A stretch of 43,399 bases of DNA from an uncultured Gammaproteobacteria bacterium. Its GTDB lineage: Bacteria > Pseudomonadota > Gammaproteobacteria > Magnimaribacterales > Magnimaribacteraceae. Both the position numbers and the translations under genes were made by a program. Position 1 is the first letter of the stretch; each line of letters starts with the position of its first letter. The notes under the pieces were generated by a model, which saw only the letters and a program-made list of their open reading frames with translations, did no database searches and had not been told where the DNA came from. Shown here in pieces: positions 25,750 to 34,924 of this stretch. The DNA lies in the NCBI GenBank assembly GCA_913042085.1, contig CAJWKH010000003.1, forward strand, positions 1-43,399. The letters are read 5' to 3'.

Positions 25750-26411
25750 TATTCGACTATTTTTCCTAATTTAAGGCTTATAGTTTTATCACATTTTTTC
25801 GCTAAATCATGGTCATGAGTAACAACGACTAGGGCATTGTCAGTTTCGGAATTCACTTCAAATAATAAATCTGATATTAGCTTTCCGTTCTTTGAATCTA
25901 GATTACCTGTAGGCTCATCTGCAAATAATATTTTAGATGAACAGGCAAAAGCTCTAGCGATAGCAACTCTTTGCTGTTCACCACCTGATAATTGATTTGG
26001 GTAGTGATGTTGTCTATCTTTTAAGCCGACTCTTTCCAGAAAGTATTCGGCATTGCTTTTAGGATCTGCTTCAGACTTTAATTCAGAAGGGAGCATGACG
26101 TTCTCAAGAGCAGTCAAGCTTGGAAGAAGTTCAAAAGATTGGAATACAAATCCGACTTTTTCTTTTCTAATTGAAGCTCTTTCCTCTTCATTTTGGTCAT
26201 GGATCAGTATGTTGTCTAAGAAAATTGTTCCACTTGATGCACTATCTAAACCAGCCAATAATCCTAAAAGTGTTGATTTTCCAGAACCAGATGGCCCAGT
26301 TATGGCTAAAGATTGACCTTCTTCCAAGCTGAAAGAAACATCGTCTAATATTATTAATGAAGAGTCACCAGAAGTTACCTCTTTCCTGAGATTATTTACT
26401 TTTAAAATCAT
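25749..26411 (-). CDS. ybbA: ABC transporter ATP-binding protein, YbbA/LolD type
   Basis: 220 aa, cytoplasmic nucleotide-binding subunit. Walker A GPSGSGKST (39-47), Q-loop FVFQSFELLPSLT (about 87-99), signature LSGGEQQR (140-147), Walker B ILFADEP (160-166) and the H-loop VVTHDHD are all intact. The family partners with FtsX-like permeases; the YbbP-type gene directly follows with a 1-nt overlap. A TATAAT on the minus strand (26437-26432) is a likely -10 box about 20 nt before the start codon. Divergent tesA sits 108 nt away. Confidence 0.92.
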   Translation of the reverse strand: MILKVNNLRKEVTSGDSSLIILDDVSFSLEEGQSLAITGPSGSGKSTLLGLLAGLDSASSGTIFLDNILIHDQNEEERASIRKEKVGFVFQSFELLPSLTALENVMLPSELKSEADPKSNAEYFLERVGLKDRQHHYPNQLSGGEQQRVAIARAFACSSKILFADEPTGNLDSKNGKLISDLLFEVNSETDNALVVVTHDHDLAKKCDKTISLKLGKIVE

Positions 26412-26426
26412 TTTTGTGATTAAATA

Positions 26427-26450
26427 GGTGTATTATATAACTATAACACC
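26427..26450. promoter_or_regulatory. Divergent promoter region with short GGTGT/ACACC dyad
   Basis: Between ybbA and tesA, GGTGT and ACACC flank an AT-rich centre that contains TATAAT on the minus strand and TATAAC on the plus strand. The dyad could be an operator shared by both genes; only 5 bp per arm are perfect. Confidence 0.4.
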
Positions 26451-26519
26451 CCTTAATTACGAAAGAAAATTTATTCTCAACTTGCAATGAATAAAAATCC
26501 CGAAACTTACTTGTAGGCT

Positions 26520-27134
26520 ATGAAATATCTCTCAATTTTAGTTATATTAATATTTCCATTATCAACCTATGCGGATTCTAAGAGAGAATCTTTATTGATA
26601 TATGGTGATAGCATAAGTGCTGGATATGGCATGTCCAAAGAAAAGCAATGGTCGGTAATACTTCAAGAAAAAATAAACAAAGAAAACCTTAAGATCAAGG
26701 TTATTAACTCAAGTATTTCTGGAGAGACTACTAGCGGAGGTCTTGCAAGAATAAGCCAAACAATTGAATCAATTAAACCGGATTATTTATTACTTGAATT
26801 AGGAGGGAACGATGCTCTTAGGGGCTATCCGCCTAGGCAGATTGCTGCTAATTTAGCTGAAATGATTAAAATAGCGGACTCTGCGAACGCAAAGGTCCTT
26901 TTGATGCAAATAAGGATTCCACCAAATTATGGATCAAGATACCAGAAGGCTTTCGAATCTATTTACTCAAGTATAGCTAGTGAAACCAGTGCAACGCTTA
27001 TACCTTTTATGCTTGAAGAAGTAGCCTTAAACGAAGACTTAATGCTTCCAGATGGCATTCATCCAAAGGCTTCAGCACAGCCTTTAATTGCTGATTATGT
27101 TTATCGTCAACTTAAGCCTTTATTGATCCATTAA
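26520..27134 (+). CDS. tesA: SGNH-family thioesterase/lysophospholipase, TesA-like
   Basis: 204 aa. A signal peptide (about residues 1-18, cut after STYA) predicts a periplasmic enzyme. SGNH blocks are clear: GDSISAGYG with nucleophile Ser31, the block-II Gly in SGETTSGG, LGGNDALRG with Asn97, and PDGIHP with Asp178/His181. TesA hydrolyses acyl-CoA, acyl-ester and lysophospholipid substrates. The start has no SD. Head-to-head placement with ybbA-ybbP is the same as in E. coli and supports orthology. Confidence 0.92.
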   Translation: MKYLSILVILIFPLSTYADSKRESLLIYGDSISAGYGMSKEKQWSVILQEKINKENLKIKVINSSISGETTSGGLARISQTIESIKPDYLLLELGGNDALRGYPPRQIAANLAEMIKIADSANAKVLLMQIRIPPNYGSRYQKAFESIYSSIASETSATLIPFMLEEVALNEDLMLPDGIHPKASAQPLIADYVYRQLKPLLIH

Positions 27135-27189
27135 ATGCAGTTAAATTGCACAATATTTAGATAAGAGTAAGATTGTTTTAGGTGAAATT

Positions 27190-27963
27190 ATGTTAAATAA
27201 GTTAGATATTGCTAAAGATTGGCTTCCAAGATACACAGGAATGCCGTTAGATAAGTTTGGAGAAAATATATTACTTACCAATTTTTCGGATTATGTAGAG
27301 AATTTTTCTGATCGTTTTAATGCAGATGTGTACGGAGAGAAAAGGCCCATGCAGGCATGCACAAATTCAGATGGCCTAACAATCATTAATTTTGGAATAG
27401 GATCTCCTAATGCTGCAACTATCATGGATCTATTAACAGCCTGTGATCCTAACGGAGTTTTATTTTTAGGAAAGTGTGGAGGGTTAAAGAACTCTAGTGA
27501 GATAGGCCATTTTATTTTACCTATAGCTGCAATAAGAGGAGAGGGTACTAGTGATGACTATTATCCTTCTGAGGTTCCTGCTTTGCCTTCTTTTAAATTG
27601 CATAAGTTCGTTTCAGAAAAGATAATTGAAAAAGGGTATGAATACAGAACAGGAGTTATACACACAACGAATAGAAGAGTGTGGGAGCACGATCAACCTT
27701 TCTTGGAGCACTTAAAAGACACAACCTGTATAGGGATAGACATGGAAACGGCGACTATATTTATTGTAGGTCACTATAATGAGATTTCTAGAGGTGCTTT
27801 ACTGCTAGTCTCAGACGTACCAGTGGAACCGGATGGAGTTAAGACTGAAGAATCAGATAAAGAGGTTACAAAGCAATGGTCAGAACAGCATCTTGAGCTA
27901 GGCATAAACTCCATGACTGAAATTGGTAAGAGTGGGGAGCAAATACAACACTTTAGGTATTAA
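27190..27963 (+). CDS. amn: AMP nucleosidase, short form
   Basis: 257 aa cytoplasmic enzyme of the PNP/UDP phosphorylase superfamily, predicted to split AMP into adenine and ribose 5-phosphate. Recognised segments are ENWLPRYTG-like WLPRYTGMPLDKFG at the N-terminus, VLFLGKCGGLK, LPIAAIRGEGTS, TTNRRVWEHD and DMETATIF. Its length and these segments match the short AMP nucleosidase common in Bacteroidetes and not the about 480-aa enterobacterial Amn. The SD AGGTGA lies about 5 nt before the ATG. The YciB gene follows after 5 nt. The call is from recalled family sequence patterns and would be easy to confirm. Confidence 0.85.
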   Translation: MLNKLDIAKDWLPRYTGMPLDKFGENILLTNFSDYVENFSDRFNADVYGEKRPMQACTNSDGLTIINFGIGSPNAATIMDLLTACDPNGVLFLGKCGGLKNSSEIGHFILPIAAIRGEGTSDDYYPSEVPALPSFKLHKFVSEKIIEKGYEYRTGVIHTTNRRVWEHDQPFLEHLKDTTCIGIDMETATIFIVGHYNEISRGALLLVSDVPVEPDGVKTEESDKEVTKQWSEQHLELGINSMTEIGKSGEQIQHFRY

Positions 27964-27968
27964 TATAA

Positions 27969-28553
27969 ATGGCTAGCTTGCTAAAAATATTAAATAATCC
28001 TTTAACCTTACTGGTTGTTTTTGCTGGAGTTTGGTACACGACTCGAGACTTCGTGATTTTTACTTCTGCAATTATGGCTTTCGTAACCTTGCAAGTTGTT
28101 TTAGAAAAGATACTTCATGGCAAGGTACCAACTTTTTTATTTGGATCCTGGTGTCTGCTTCTTCCTTTAGGAGCTATGACATTGATTTTTAGAGATCCGG
28201 CATTCCTACAATGGAAATTCTCTATTGTTCATTGGCTCTTTGGTTTAATTCTTATAGGCGCAAGAATAATAGGTAAAACTGACATATTAAAAACTCTACT
28301 TTCTGCTGCCGGTCCAGAAATGCACAAAATTGATAACATTTACTGGAAGAGAGTAAATTTCTATATGGCCTCTGGCTTCATAATGCTAGGCTTTATAAAT
28401 CTATATATTATGAGAATTTATGATTTCGATTTTTGGGTTAATTTTAAGCTCTATGGAGTTTTGATTTATAATCTTGTCTTAACATCTTCAGCTCTTTTTT
28501 ATCTTTTCTCTAAAGCAGATAAGGTTTCAAATAAAGAAGAAATTCAAGCATAA
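27969..28553 (+). CDS. yciB: Inner membrane YciB/IspZ (septation protein A) family protein
   Basis: 194 aa with five or six hydrophobic segments. Family features are FLQWKFSIVHWLFGLILIG in the centre, a cytoplasmic stretch with WKRVNFYMASGFIMLGFINLY, and DFWVNFKLYGVL near the C-terminus. YciB is linked to cell-envelope synthesis and elongation/septation in enteric bacteria. It starts 5 nt after amn, probably cotranscribed. No SD is obvious. Confidence 0.85.
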   Translation: MASLLKILNNPLTLLVVFAGVWYTTRDFVIFTSAIMAFVTLQVVLEKILHGKVPTFLFGSWCLLLPLGAMTLIFRDPAFLQWKFSIVHWLFGLILIGARIIGKTDILKTLLSAAGPEMHKIDNIYWKRVNFYMASGFIMLGFINLYIMRIYDFDFWVNFKLYGVLIYNLVLTSSALFYLFSKADKVSNKEEIQA

Positions 28554-28697
28554 AATAAGCCTTTTCCGTCCATTTAACTCGTCCTTAAAAAGATTTGCGT
28601 AAATGCAACAAATTGGGCATAGTAGCTACAGAAAAGTAACTTTTTATAACAAAATGACCGCTTGGAACTATAGACCGAGGGGTTTCTGGGGTAAAAC

Positions 28698-31600
28698 ATG
28701 AAAATTAAATCAATTTTATTTATTATTTTTGGTTCTTCGTTACTACTTTCTGGCAACTTATTTTCAGCTGATGAAGAGGAAGAAAATGCTAGAGATAGAG
28801 GCGGTATTGAAGAAATAACTGTAACTGCGGAGAAAAGAACATCCACCGTTTCTGACACTTCAATGTCAATTACGGCTTTTGATTCTTCTTTGCTAGAAGA
28901 TTTAGGTATGCAAGGTGCAGATGATCTTATGGATCAATTGCCTGCTACTACAAGAGACGCTTATGACGTAAGAATTAGAGGAGTTGGAAGAAACTTTAGG
29001 GCTCTTGGTGGGGACCCGGGCGTAGCGACTTATTACAACGGTGTTTATTCACCAGACTTTGGTATTGCTGCTTCTGAAAGCTATCTTTACGACGTTGAAC
29101 GTATTGAGGTTTTAAGAGGACCTCAAGGAACTCTATACGGACGTAACTCAATAGGTGGTGCAATTAACTATTTAACCAAGAAACCTAGCTTTACTGGAGA
29201 AGGTGAAGTTAGAACAGTGCTTGGTGATTACGGCATGGAGCAATATTTCCTACTAAGTTCAGCTCCAATAACAGAAAACCTAGCTTATAGATTCAATGCT
29301 TCTTCGGTTGAAAGAGATGGAGTACAGAAAAACCCTGGAACTGGACCAGACGCTAACTCATGGGATGATGAAAACATCGTGATGACTTTGCTTTGGAATA
29401 TTAACGATGACATGAACTTTCAAATCAGAGCCAATGACAGAATAGCTGATCGTATTATTAATAGCAGAGTTCTTCTTAATGAAGGATACGGAGCTAACAG
29501 AGGTACAAGAGATACTGCGAACGCTGTATACGGTTTAAGAAAGGTTACATCGACTACTCCAGGCGCCATCAAATTTGTTAATACAATTACAGGTGTTACT
29601 GCTTACGGTGCTCCTAGAAGAGCAGGTGTGGACCAAGTTGGTTTCCCTTGGAGATTAAATCCTATGTATGGAAGAAGCGATGCTCCTAATATCGTAGGAA
29701 CTTTTCAAGTAGATAATAACCACGATACAAATTGTGAAGATTTCCCTTATGGACCTCCTGCTTGCGACTCTCAGCACGTAAAATTTGATCAAAGAGGTAT
29801 TCAAGGAAAATACGAATGGGATATCAATGAAGACACTACCTTAACCTATCTTTATGGAATGGTAGACTTTGAATACATGTTCAACTATGACATAGATGAC
29901 ACAAATAACTCTCAATTCTCTGACTACAGATCAACAGTTTTAGAAGATGTTCACATGATAACTCATGAAATTAATATCAACTGGATGTTGGGTGAAAACG
30001 TAGAAGTGACTTCAGGTGTATTCTTCATGGATGAGAATAGGCAGCAAAATTATTCATTAAGTAATAACTCTCCTTATATTTTAAATGCAGCTAATTACGG
30101 ATTATTGGATACTCCTTTATCGACTGTAACTGCTTTAACTGGCATTCCACTAGGCTTTGCACCAAGTGTCATGGCTATATTAGGATGGCCAAATGATGCC
30201 TTAACACCCCATGTTAGAAATGGTGACGCTCCTTTAGGTTCAACTATTTCTGGAAGGTGGTCAGGAGATAATAGCGGAGCGGTTTACCGTCATAAGAATG
30301 AAGTACAGACAGATGCCGTTGCATATTTCACACAAGGAACATGGCAAATCAATGATGAGTTTGCATTAGTTTTAGGAGCTAGATACGCGGAAGATGAGAA
30401 GGAAGCATTGGAAGTAAGAGGAGGTTACGCTGAGCTATACGCTAGTGCCGTAGCTGGATTCTTACCGGTTGTAAACCTGTTAGCAGGACAACCTTACATT
30501 CCACTTGGTCCTGACGCTACTGCTGTGGCTCACACTAACGTTGCAATGGGAAATGCAGTGTTTAAGTTTGATCCTGCCTTGGTAGCTTTATACTCTCAAT
30601 ACGCAGCCTTAGGCTTGGTACCGGCTGGTGCGGTTTATCCATTGTCTTTGGATACAACTGATGTTTTAACACCTACTTGTGCTATTACAGCAGAAACTTG
30701 TGCAACTCCTTTAAGAGTAGGGCAAGGTATTCCTTATAGCTATACAAGTAAAATAGGTAATTCTGATACATGGAGTGATACCAACTTTAGAATAAATCTG
30801 GACTATTCTCCTAATGATTACCAACTTTACTACTGGTCAGTAACCACAGGTTACAGGTCAGGTGGTTACGCTTTAGGTGTCTCAGGACAGCGTGATGACG
30901 CTAGGGATGCAAATGGAATACCAAATGGAACCGGTCAAGTGCTAGTCTCTTATGACAAAGAAGAAGTAAGCGCTGTAGAATTTGGCTATAAAGGTTTACA
31001 TCTTGACGATACTCTTCAAGTATTCGCTTCGATTTATCATTACGACTACGACGGTTATCAAGATGAATTAGAGCAATTTGATCCAATCAGAGGATCGGGA
31101 GCTAATTTCGTTTCAAATGCTAATGGAATAACTAACCAAGGTTTTGAAATTGAAATGAACTACGCCGCGTCTGATAGGTTGACTATAGCAGGTAACTTCA
31201 GTTTTACTGAAACTGAATACGGTGAAGATTACTTAGTCTTTATGACTGATGATCCTGTTAATCCAGTACCTGTTTTTGGAAGCTGTGAACAAGGATACGT
31301 GGGTTGTAGTGTTATTACAGAAGCACAAGCACAAGACTACACTGTAAACTTGAAGGGCGGACCTCTAAAAGGTATCCCTGAGCTTAAATATACTGTTAGA
31401 GCTACTTACGAAGTGGATTCTAGATGGGGTCCAATTTGGTTGTTAGCCAGTTACTCATACACAGGTGAATTCTCTGCTTCAGGAATTCAACGTGAACTTG
31501 ATGAGATCGATGCTAGAGACACAACTAACGTAAGTGCTTCTTGGTGGAGTGAAGACGGTAAGGTTAGTGTTAGAGCCTACGTCAATAACGTAATGGATAA

Positions 31601-31709
31601 TGATCAATATTATTCATTAGGTACAGGCGATCATGAAAATAACTTTGCTCAAACGGCAGGTGCTCTTTCACCAAGAACTATGGGTATAGATCTTAGATAT
31701 AAGTTCTAA
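28698..31709 (+). CDS. TonB-dependent receptor (1003 aa)
   Basis: Outer-membrane TonB-linked receptor. Signal peptide about 1-23 (cut near LFSA), acidic linker, then TonB box EEITVTAE. The plug contains VRIRGVGRNFRALGGDPGVA, VERIEVLRGPQGTLYGRN and GGAINYLTKKP, nearly matching the receptor at 20390. Large barrel, with paired Cys in loops (for example CEDFPYGPPAC, CAITAETC and CEQGYVGC), and a classical last strand GIDLRYKF. SD CTGGGG lies about 8 nt before ATG. The 144-nt upstream gap has no ORF on the plus strand and probably holds the promoter (TTTTTATAAC near 28640). It ends in a strong terminator, so it is monocistronic. The substrate is unknown. Confidence 0.95.
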   Translation: MKIKSILFIIFGSSLLLSGNLFSADEEEENARDRGGIEEITVTAEKRTSTVSDTSMSITAFDSSLLEDLGMQGADDLMDQLPATTRDAYDVRIRGVGRNFRALGGDPGVATYYNGVYSPDFGIAASESYLYDVERIEVLRGPQGTLYGRNSIGGAINYLTKKPSFTGEGEVRTVLGDYGMEQYFLLSSAPITENLAYRFNASSVERDGVQKNPGTGPDANSWDDENIVMTLLWNINDDMNFQIRANDRIADRIINSRVLLNEGYGANRGTRDTANAVYGLRKVTSTTPGAIKFVNTITGVTAYGAPRRAGVDQVGFPWRLNPMYGRSDAPNIVGTFQVDNNHDTNCEDFPYGPPACDSQHVKFDQRGIQGKYEWDINEDTTLTYLYGMVDFEYMFNYDIDDTNNSQFSDYRSTVLEDVHMITHEININWMLGENVEVTSGVFFMDENRQQNYSLSNNSPYILNAANYGLLDTPLSTVTALTGIPLGFAPSVMAILGWPNDALTPHVRNGDAPLGSTISGRWSGDNSGAVYRHKNEVQTDAVAYFTQGTWQINDEFALVLGARYAEDEKEALEVRGGYAELYASAVAGFLPVVNLLAGQPYIPLGPDATAVAHTNVAMGNAVFKFDPALVALYSQYAALGLVPAGAVYPLSLDTTDVLTPTCAITAETCATPLRVGQGIPYSYTSKIGNSDTWSDTNFRINLDYSPNDYQLYYWSVTTGYRSGGYALGVSGQRDDARDANGIPNGTGQVLVSYDKEEVSAVEFGYKGLHLDDTLQVFASIYHYDYDGYQDELEQFDPIRGSGANFVSNANGITNQGFEIEMNYAASDRLTIAGNFSFTETEYGEDYLVFMTDDPVNPVPVFGSCEQGYVGCSVITEAQAQDYTVNLKGGPLKGIPELKYTVRATYEVDSRWGPIWLLASYSYTGEFSASGIQRELDEIDARDTTNVSASWWSEDGKVSVRAYVNNVMDNDQYYSLGTGDHENNFAQTAGALSPRTMGIDLRYKF

Positions 31710-31727
31710 TCCAATTAGCTCAATAAG

Positions 31728-31755
31728 AACGGGTCCTCTTGGACCCGTTTTTTTT
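31728..31755 (+). terminator. Rho-independent terminator after the third receptor
   Basis: AACGGGTCC-TCTT-GGACCCGTT stem-loop followed by a T-run, 18 nt after the receptor stop codon. Confidence 0.95.
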
Positions 31756-31802
31756 GTGGCTTTCTTAAATAACTTCAGTAGAATCCGCATCCTTCATTGA
31801 TT

Positions 31803-33209
31803 ATGAAAAGAACTAAAATAATTTGCACTATCGGACCTGCTACTGAAAGTTTTTCTAGCCTGAAGAAACTTTATAAAGCAGGCATGAATGTTGCTAGATT
31901 AAATATGTCGCATTCTGACCATAAGTCAGCTAAGAAAATTATTGAAAGAATTAGAAATCTTAATAAAGAAGTAAAGACACCAGTTGGCATACTGCTAGAT
32001 ACTCAAGGACCTGAAATTAGGACTGGTGATTCAACTTCTATAGTAGATTTAACTCCAGGACAGTTAGTTTCCTTTACCGTGAGAGATGCAGTTGACGTAG
32101 AGACTACATCTATTCGAGTGAATTATGATGAGCTTATAGACAGTGTAAAGGTTGGAACACTTATCTCATTAGATAATGGTCTGCTAAATTTTAAAGTTTT
32201 AAAGAAACATAAAAATGAACTTGAATGCAAGGTAATAGATGGAGGGAAGTTAGGTAGCAAAAGACATGTGAATCTTCCTGGAATAAGGATAAATCTTCCT
32301 TCAATCACGGAAAAAGATAAGGATGATATAGCTTTCGGTCTAAAAGAGGATGTGGACTTTATTGCTTTGTCGTTTGTAAGGTCAGCAAGTGATATTAAAG
32401 ATTTAAGACTGCTATTAAAAAAGCAAATTAAGAAAGTAAAAATAATTTCTAAAATAGAAGATAGTGAAGGTTTAGCTAATATTGATGAAATCACTAAAGC
32501 TTCTGATGGAGTTATGGTTGCAAGAGGAGATCTGGGAATAGAAACAGATTTATTCAATTTACCAAATATACAAAGGAAGATAATGTCTAAATGTGCCAAG
32601 TATGGTGTTAGATCTATCGTAGCAACCCATCTTTTGGAGTCGATGATTGAAAATCCAACGCCAACTAGAGCTGAGGTAACTGATATTGCTAATGCAATAT
32701 ATGAAGGTGCTGACGCTGTTATGCTCTCTGGAGAAACAACCATAGGTAAATATCCAGTGGAGTGTGTGGATTTTATTTCTAAGATAGCCAATCAAACTGA
32801 AAAATATCGAACTTTAGGTTATGAATCTAAGTTAATTGTAGATACGGATTGGCAGCATTTAGGTATTGCAGCTAAATCAATGGCAGAATCAATTCAAGCT
32901 GATGGGATTATTGCCATAACTAGATCTGGACAAACAGCGGAAATAGTTTCAAATGCTAAACCTTTTATGATTCCAGTTTACGCATTTAGTAGTAATAAAA
33001 AAACTTTAAAGCAGCTTTCTTTAGCAGGTTCCGTAAACTCTTTTTATTCGAAAATGCATTCAGACCATGAAAAAAATGTTAACTCTGCATTAAAGATCAT
33101 AAAAAAAGAACTCAACCCTAATAAAAACCTAAAATTTATTGTTATTTCAGGTATTTTGTCTGAGAAATCTGCAGACTCTATCGAGATCAGAAATCTGATA
33201 ATCAAATAA
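31803..33209 (+). CDS. pyk: Pyruvate kinase
   Basis: Glycolytic enzyme, phosphoenolpyruvate plus ADP to pyruvate plus ATP. I prefer ATG 31803 over the track's TTG at 31797, giving 468 aa and the usual start MKRTKIICTIGPA. Active-site segments are intact: ARLNMSHSDH (substrate/K+ site Arg and Asn), KIEDSEGLANIDEI (catalytic Lys), DGVMVARGDLGIE (metal-binding Glu/Asp) and ENPTPTRAEVTDIANAIYEG. The C-terminal domain is normal in length. A TAGAAT box at 31779-31784 is a likely -10, giving a short leader without a clear SD. The nitrilase gene follows after 39 nt. Confidence 0.96.
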   Translation: MKRTKIICTIGPATESFSSLKKLYKAGMNVARLNMSHSDHKSAKKIIERIRNLNKEVKTPVGILLDTQGPEIRTGDSTSIVDLTPGQLVSFTVRDAVDVETTSIRVNYDELIDSVKVGTLISLDNGLLNFKVLKKHKNELECKVIDGGKLGSKRHVNLPGIRINLPSITEKDKDDIAFGLKEDVDFIALSFVRSASDIKDLRLLLKKQIKKVKIISKIEDSEGLANIDEITKASDGVMVARGDLGIETDLFNLPNIQRKIMSKCAKYGVRSIVATHLLESMIENPTPTRAEVTDIANAIYEGADAVMLSGETTIGKYPVECVDFISKIANQTEKYRTLGYESKLIVDTDWQHLGIAAKSMAESIQADGIIAITRSGQTAEIVSNAKPFMIPVYAFSSNKKTLKQLSLAGSVNSFYSKMHSDHEKNVNSALKIIKKELNPNKNLKFIVISGILSEKSADSIEIRNLIIK

Positions 33210-33248
33210 CAAAGCCTAATAATTTAAACATTATGGTAAAGTTTTGTT

Positions 33249-34088
33249 ATGAAGCCATTCTCAATAGCTGCATTACAGCTAGATTTAGACTATTCAGACA
33301 ACTTTAATCTAGTTGTAGAAAAGACTTACCAAGTTGCTAAAAGGTACTCATGGGTTCAGATGATTGTTATGAGCGAACTAGCTGTTGGTGGTTCAAGTCG
33401 TTCATTGGAGTATTCTTTAGAAAAACAACTACCTAAATTCCAGGACATCGCAAAAGAATTAGGTGTTTGGTATATCCCTGGTTCATTTTATGATCATACT
33501 AAAGATGAAGTGAAAAACATTGCTCCCGTGATCTCTCCTAAAGGTGATCTAGTAGCTACTTGCACTAAAACTTATCCTTTCTTGCCTTATGAAACAGGAA
33601 TAACGTCAGGGGTAGAACCATGTGTTTTTGAGATACCGGAAGTTGGTATCTTTGGTATGCATATATGTTATGACCTATGGTTTCCGGAAACCAGTAGATC
33701 GCTTGCCATGAACGGTGCGCAGGTAATATTACATCCAAGCCTTACGGATACTTGTGACCGAGATGAAGAAAAAATAATGGCCAGAGCAACGGCTATACAG
33801 CAACAATGTTATTACATTGATGTTAATGCAGGTGGAAAACAAGGTAGAGGACTTTCTATTGCTTTAGGACCTGAAGGGGAAGTATTGAATGAATCTAGTG
33901 AAGCTGAAGATATTGTTTTGATTGAAATTGATACGAATAAAGTGGATAGAGTGAGAAAAAGAGGCATTAAGGGCTTGGGTCAGCCTTTGAAAAGCTTTAG
34001 AGACAACCCTGAACCTTTTACTAAAAAAACCACAAATAACGAATATCTTAAAGATTTAGGTGTTTTAGAAATTCCAAAAAAGGAATAA
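33249..34088 (+). CDS. Carbon-nitrogen hydrolase (nitrilase superfamily)
   Basis: 279 aa, cytoplasmic. The catalytic triad of the superfamily is visible as Glu43 (VMSELAVGG), Lys107 (CTKTYPFLPYE) and Cys140 (MHICYDLWFPE). The family hydrolyses or condenses amides, nitriles or carbamoyl compounds; the subgroup cannot be fixed by eye. A YDLWFPE motif after the Cys is seen in amidase-type members. No SD is visible before the ATG. It heads a run of colinear genes up to 41158, with 10 nt to the next, so a shared transcript is likely. Confidence 0.87.
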   Translation: MKPFSIAALQLDLDYSDNFNLVVEKTYQVAKRYSWVQMIVMSELAVGGSSRSLEYSLEKQLPKFQDIAKELGVWYIPGSFYDHTKDEVKNIAPVISPKGDLVATCTKTYPFLPYETGITSGVEPCVFEIPEVGIFGMHICYDLWFPETSRSLAMNGAQVILHPSLTDTCDRDEEKIMARATAIQQQCYYIDVNAGGKQGRGLSIALGPEGEVLNESSEAEDIVLIEIDTNKVDRVRKRGIKGLGQPLKSFRDNPEPFTKKTTNNEYLKDLGVLEIPKKE

Positions 34089-34098
34089 ACTTTATTTA

Positions 34099-34917
34099 AT
34101 GAAAGCCTTAAGTATATTTATAGCTACATTCATATTTTGTTTTTCTTCTTATGGTGTTTCTGAAGAATTACCTAGAGGGCCAAATGGTAAGCCTGATTTA
34201 AATGGAGTTTGGCAAGTTTTAAATAGAGCAAACTATGATTTAGAAGCTCATCCTGCAAGAGCAGCAATGCAGTTAGTAGAAGGTCCTGTAGTGCCTGTTC
34301 CTCATCCTGATATTTTAGCTTTAGGTGCTGTGGGTTCTGTGCCAGCAGGACTGAGTGCCGTTGTTGGCGGTAAAATACCTTACACAAAGAAAGCCTTAAA
34401 ACAAAGAGATGAAAATAAAAATAATTGGTTAGAAAGAGACCCTGAAATTAAGTGTTATTTACCCGGAGTACCAAGAGCTACTTACATGCCATATCCTTTC
34501 CAAATATTTCATAGTGAATCTAGCTTCTTTATAGCTTATGAGTACGCAGGTGCTACTCGAAATATTTACTTAAAAGATCCTGGAGAACCTCCAGTTGATT
34601 CTTGGATGGGTCAATCTTGGGGGCAATGGGAAGAAGATTCTTTTGTAGTAGAAACAAAAGGCTTTAATGGTCAGACTTGGCTGGATAGATCAGGAAACTT
34701 TCACAGTGATCAATTAAAGGTTACTGAAAAGTACACTTTAATGAATGAACACACAATGCAATATGAAGCAACGATTGAAGATTCTGAGATCTTTACTCGA
34801 CCTTGGACTATACAAATGATGCTTTATAAGAAGGTAGGAAGGGATGCAGAATTACAGCAGTTTAAATGTGTGGAGTTTGTTGAGGAGCTTATTTATGGTG
34901 AATGGAGGGCAAAGTAA
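34099..34917 (+). CDS. Secreted protein of unknown function (PDLNGVW type)
   Basis: 272 aa with a signal peptide (about 1-21, cut near SYGVS), hence periplasmic or outer-membrane associated. Its N-terminal mature part reads GPNGKPDLNGVW. The core includes the pattern DPEIKCYLPGVPRATYMPYP and a Trp-rich segment SWMGQSWGQWEEDSFVVETK. Similar exported proteins of unknown function occur widely in marine Gammaproteobacteria, Acidobacteria and Sphingomonads. The next gene encodes a relative with the same start pattern (DPDLQGTW) and the same GxWEGN/EEDxxVVxTK element, so the two are probably paralogues or partners. Confidence 0.8.
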   Translation: MKALSIFIATFIFCFSSYGVSEELPRGPNGKPDLNGVWQVLNRANYDLEAHPARAAMQLVEGPVVPVPHPDILALGAVGSVPAGLSAVVGGKIPYTKKALKQRDENKNNWLERDPEIKCYLPGVPRATYMPYPFQIFHSESSFFIAYEYAGATRNIYLKDPGEPPVDSWMGQSWGQWEEDSFVVETKGFNGQTWLDRSGNFHSDQLKVTEKYTLMNEHTMQYEATIEDSEIFTRPWTIQMMLYKKVGRDAELQQFKCVEFVEELIYGEWRAK

Positions 34918-34924
34918 TAGTCTG

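Noticed and set aside
20366-28608. TTTACGCAA before one receptor and its reverse complement (TTGCGTAAA) before another, with TTGC-N6-GCAA at 28595-28608
   Set aside because: A 9-nt match in opposite orientation and at very different distances from the start codons is not unlikely by chance in two AT-rich 144-nt leaders.
28574-28858. 94-aa minus-strand ORF over the third receptor's start
   Set aside because: Overlaps the receptor signal peptide, TonB box and leader; Ser-rich antisense sequence with no motif.
32123-32795. 222-aa and 78-aa minus-strand ORFs
   Set aside because: Both are shadows of pyruvate kinase, which has all catalytic motifs; the antisense translations are low-complexity Ser/Ile/Leu-rich.
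34844-34924. Upstream extension of the second exported protein in the ORF track
   Set aside because: This part overlaps the previous gene in another frame; the ATG at 34925 is followed directly by a signal peptide, which would otherwise be internal.
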